Positions 7,545 through 8,870 of a DNA stretch of 8,870 bases are shown here, piece by piece. Position numbers and translations under genes: made by a program. The notes under the pieces were generated by a model, which worked only from the letters and a program-made list of their open reading frames with translations, ran no database searches and was not told the DNA's origin. How positions within the stretch are numbered: position 1 is the stretch's first letter; each line of letters starts with the position of its first letter. Location of the stretch: the NCBI GenBank assembly GCA_020440745.1, contig JAGRNM010000043.1, positions 1 to 8,870 of the forward strand. Reading direction: 5' to 3'. This stretch comes from Deltaproteobacteria bacterium. Lineage in GTDB: Bacteria; UBA10199; DSSB01.

Positions 7545-7880
7545 AAAACCAGGCGACCAGCACCCTTCCCAAAACCAATCTTGCGGGTCTTGACCAAAGC
7601 TGGCGTTGATAGCCTTATCGATTTAGGTTTGATTTTTGGTCAGTCTTTCCAATTTTTTAAAGGATCAATAGGTAAAAGTATTAATTTTAAAGCAACTAAA
7701 TTGGAGGGTGGTGGCTATCGTTTAGAGTTCTTTTCACCTACTAATAATCCCGGATACGGTAAAAAATATATTCAAGAGCTTACCAATGGAGGCAAAATAA
7801 TAGAGGATTACAAAGAAACCTGGGGGCCCAACGGACTTATCAATACTAAATGGCTTCTAGAAAGGATAAAAAGTGAATAA
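7545..7880 (+). pseudogene. Orphan C-terminal tip of a polymorphic toxin
   Basis: An open frame runs from just after an in-frame stop at 7542 to the TAA at 7878. It has no ATG or GTG start. The only options are TTG codons (7581, 7590, 7629), none with a Shine-Dalgarno. From 7581 it would encode 99 residues. The first part (LTKAGVDSLIDLGLIFGQSF) reads like the internal linker of a bigger secreted protein. The rest ends with FSPTNNPGYGKKYIQEL, EDYKETWGPNGLINTKWLLER, a compact beta-rich end like the C-terminal toxin tips of CDI/Rhs-type polymorphic toxins. This resemblance is from memory and the activity is unknown. Only about 48 bases separate the frame from the divergent dioxygenase gene, so the N-terminal delivery part is missing. 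It overlaps the downstream candidate immunity gene by 8 bases, as in such modules. Alternatives: a short intact gene started at TTG, or a stand-alone toxin. Confidence 0.6.
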
Positions 7881-8271
7881 ATTAGATTTAATTAGCAAGA
7901 CTTTACAAGAAGTGATTGCAGGTGATCTGAGTCATTTTGATGTTATTCAAAACGAAAGTCATGATGAGGTAAATGCAGCTTCTCAACAGATAGGTACTTT
8001 GTGGTTAAATCGGCCATCTCTATTAAGAGTTTTAATTGATTGGGAAAAAGGGAAGCTTAGCCAAAAGCAAGTCCAAGCTTGGGGATGTTTAATGAGTTGT
8101 GGATATATCTGGAAGAATGGCTCTTTAAAAGAGTTCAATATCGAATATGATCAAGCCCATGAAGATGCAATTATTGAAGTGTTGGCTCGATTGTACGAAC
8201 TAGGTGATATCATTGATGGCGAGATTAGTGCTGAGGAGCTTCAGAAAATGAAACAATCTTTAGTAACCTAA
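7873..8271 (+). CDS. Probable immunity protein for the adjacent toxin tip
   Basis: A 132-residue, mostly helical, soluble protein with no signal peptide. The block NRPSLLRVLIDWEKGKLS, QKQVQAWGCLMSCGYI (about 46-79), then IEYDQAHEDAIIEVLARLYELGD (90-112) and IDGEISAEELQKM resembles small cytoplasmic immunity proteins found beside contact-dependent or Rhs-type toxins, with a W..G.ls...v..W core and an acidic C-terminal half. The acidic surface would suit binding a basic toxin; this is inference. The start is GTG at 7873, well supported by AAGGA 6 bases upstream (7862-7866), and overlaps the end of the toxin-like frame by 8 bases. Unlike that frame, this gene is intact, as expected if an immunity gene is kept after its toxin has been displaced or truncated. 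The immunity role depends on the neighbour being a toxin. Confidence 0.65.
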   Translation: MNKLDLISKTLQEVIAGDLSHFDVIQNESHDEVNAASQQIGTLWLNRPSLLRVLIDWEKGKLSQKQVQAWGCLMSCGYIWKNGSLKEFNIEYDQAHEDAIIEVLARLYELGDIIDGEISAEELQKMKQSLVT

Positions 8272-8275
8272 ATTA

Positions 8276-8305
8276 TTTTTCCAAGATCCGCGGATTATGG
8301 AAAAA
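8276..8305. repeat. 30-base imperfect palindrome
   Basis: The arms TTTTTCCAAGATCCG (8276-8290) and CGGATTATGGAAAAA (8291-8305) pair at 13 of 15 positions, with two central-arm mismatches and the perfect core ATCCGCGGAT. It starts 5 bases after the immunity gene stop. It has no T run on the 3' side in either direction, so it is not a classical intrinsic terminator. It could be a protein-binding site, a processed RNA hairpin or a scar of a mobile element. Confidence 0.6.
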
Positions 8306-8371
8306 CTAAGAAAAGCCATCACCAACTCTTTCACTGCTTTAATCAGAACTTTCCTATAAACAAAACGAATA

Positions 8372-8402
8372 AAACTAAGCTAGAGCTTGAAAGTTTATTT
8401 TT
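8372..8402 (+). terminator. Candidate intrinsic terminator after the toxin-immunity module
   Basis: AAACT plus AAGC (8372-8380), loop TAGA, GCTT (8385-8388), a 3-base bulge GAA and AGTTT (8392-8396) form a broken 9-base-pair hairpin, followed by ATTTTT (8397-8402). The stem is low in GC and bulged, so termination may be partial. Confidence 0.35.
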
Positions 8403-8425
8403 ATACTTGATTGATTAAAAAAACT

Positions 8426-8450
8426 TATATACCTAGAATCTAGGTATATA
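8426..8450 (+). promoter_or_regulatory. Perfect palindrome, likely PadR autoregulatory operator
   Basis: The arm TATATACCTAGA (8426-8437), one central A, and the exact reverse complement TCTAGGTATATA (8439-8450) form a 12+1+12 perfect palindrome ending 2 bases before the PadR start codon. PadR regulators are dimeric winged-helix proteins that usually bind such sites and repress themselves. The left arm doubles as a TATATA -10-like box, and the right arm carries the only Shine-Dalgarno candidate (TAGG, 8441-8444). A bound dimer or an mRNA hairpin would therefore block expression. Confidence 0.7.
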
Positions 8451-8452
8451 CG

Positions 8453-8870
8453 ATGAAACATGTCATTCTAGGATTACTTAGTGAAAGCCCCTGCCATGGT
8501 TATGCTTTAAAAAAAGGCATTTCCCCAGCTTTGTCTAGAAAACAGCAAGTCAATGACGGTATTCTTTATCCTTTACTCAAAAACCTAGAAAAATCAGGCT
8601 TAATTAAAAGTAAGCTAAAAAAAGAAGCTAAAAAACCTGCTAAGAAAATCTTTTCTGTCACCCCAAAAGGTAAAAAATATTTTCTAAATTGGCTAAGACA
8701 GGACAATGACGAGGAAGAAGTGCTTTATAACTTTATGTTGGCTGAGCCTTTTTTTAAGCAATGCATGTTTTTAGAAAAACTAAACCCCAAAGCTAGAGTG
8801 ACCAAATTAAAAGACTATCTAAAAAAGACCCAAGTAAAAATCAAAAAGCTAAAAACGATTTATCAAGGCA
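8453..8870 (+). CDS. PadR family transcriptional regulator, cut by the window end
   Basis: The first 139 codons of a regulator that continues past the window. The start is MKHVILGLLSESPCHGYALKK, the classic PadR opening with HGYALK at residues 15-20. The recognition part GILYPLLKNLEKSGLI follows at 36-51, then the wing KKIFSVTPKGKKYFLNWL at 64-81. The rest is a lysine-rich, helical C-terminal region, probably the dimerisation arm. PadR proteins repress targets, often a neighbouring transporter or membrane protein, until a small ligand or phenolic compound binds. The target here must lie downstream and out of view, or be the gene itself. The ATG at 8453 is preceded directly by the operator palindrome with only a weak TAGG as ribosome site. 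The frame is intact to the edge. Confidence 0.9.
   Translation, partial: MKHVILGLLSESPCHGYALKKGISPALSRKQQVNDGILYPLLKNLEKSGLIKSKLKKEAKKPAKKIFSVTPKGKKYFLNWLRQDNDEEEVLYNFMLAEPFFKQCMFLEKLNPKARVTKLKDYLKKTQVKIKKLKTIYQG

Overview
This AT-rich bacterial window carries nine confident coding regions, one orphan toxin-like reading frame among them, and no RNA genes, insertion sequences or CRISPR array. It is probably from a Gram-negative bacterium. The evidence for that is one classical lipoprotein, a Kup potassium transporter, a MATE efflux pump, a YgiD-type dioxygenase and a possible beta-rich C-terminal domain. A proteobacterium or a deltaproteobacterium-like lineage would fit, but no marker gene in the window settles the taxonomy. 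Many genes have their own short intergenic gaps and alternate strands, so this is mostly a patchwork of single genes and two-gene modules, not a long operon.

Left part (1-2484): a minus-strand type II toxin-antitoxin pair comes first. It has an AbrB-like antitoxin, then an overlapping RelE/ParE-like toxin, driven by a near-consensus sigma70 promoter with an extended -10 and three evenly spaced AATT boxes downstream of it. On the plus strand follows a 560-residue protein of unknown family with a zinc-metallopeptidase HEAGH motif, a possibly beta-rich C-terminus and no visible signal peptide.

Middle part (2577-7496): housekeeping and transport genes. These are Kup K+ uptake (minus), a small lipoprotein (plus), a MATE-family exporter (plus) and a LigB/DODA-type extradiol dioxygenase of the YgiD class (minus). 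Kup and the lipoprotein gene are divergent. The MATE and dioxygenase genes converge.

Right part (7545-8870): the accessory end and the most interesting region. An open frame with no ATG or GTG start and no room for an N-terminal part reads like the detached C-terminal tip of a polymorphic (CDI/Rhs-like) toxin. It overlaps by 8 bases a well-formed downstream gene that looks like its immunity protein. After a long imperfect palindrome (8276-8305) and a weak hairpin followed by T residues, a PadR-family regulator begins and runs off the window edge. A perfect 12+1+12 palindrome ends 2 bases before its start codon and is very likely its operator.
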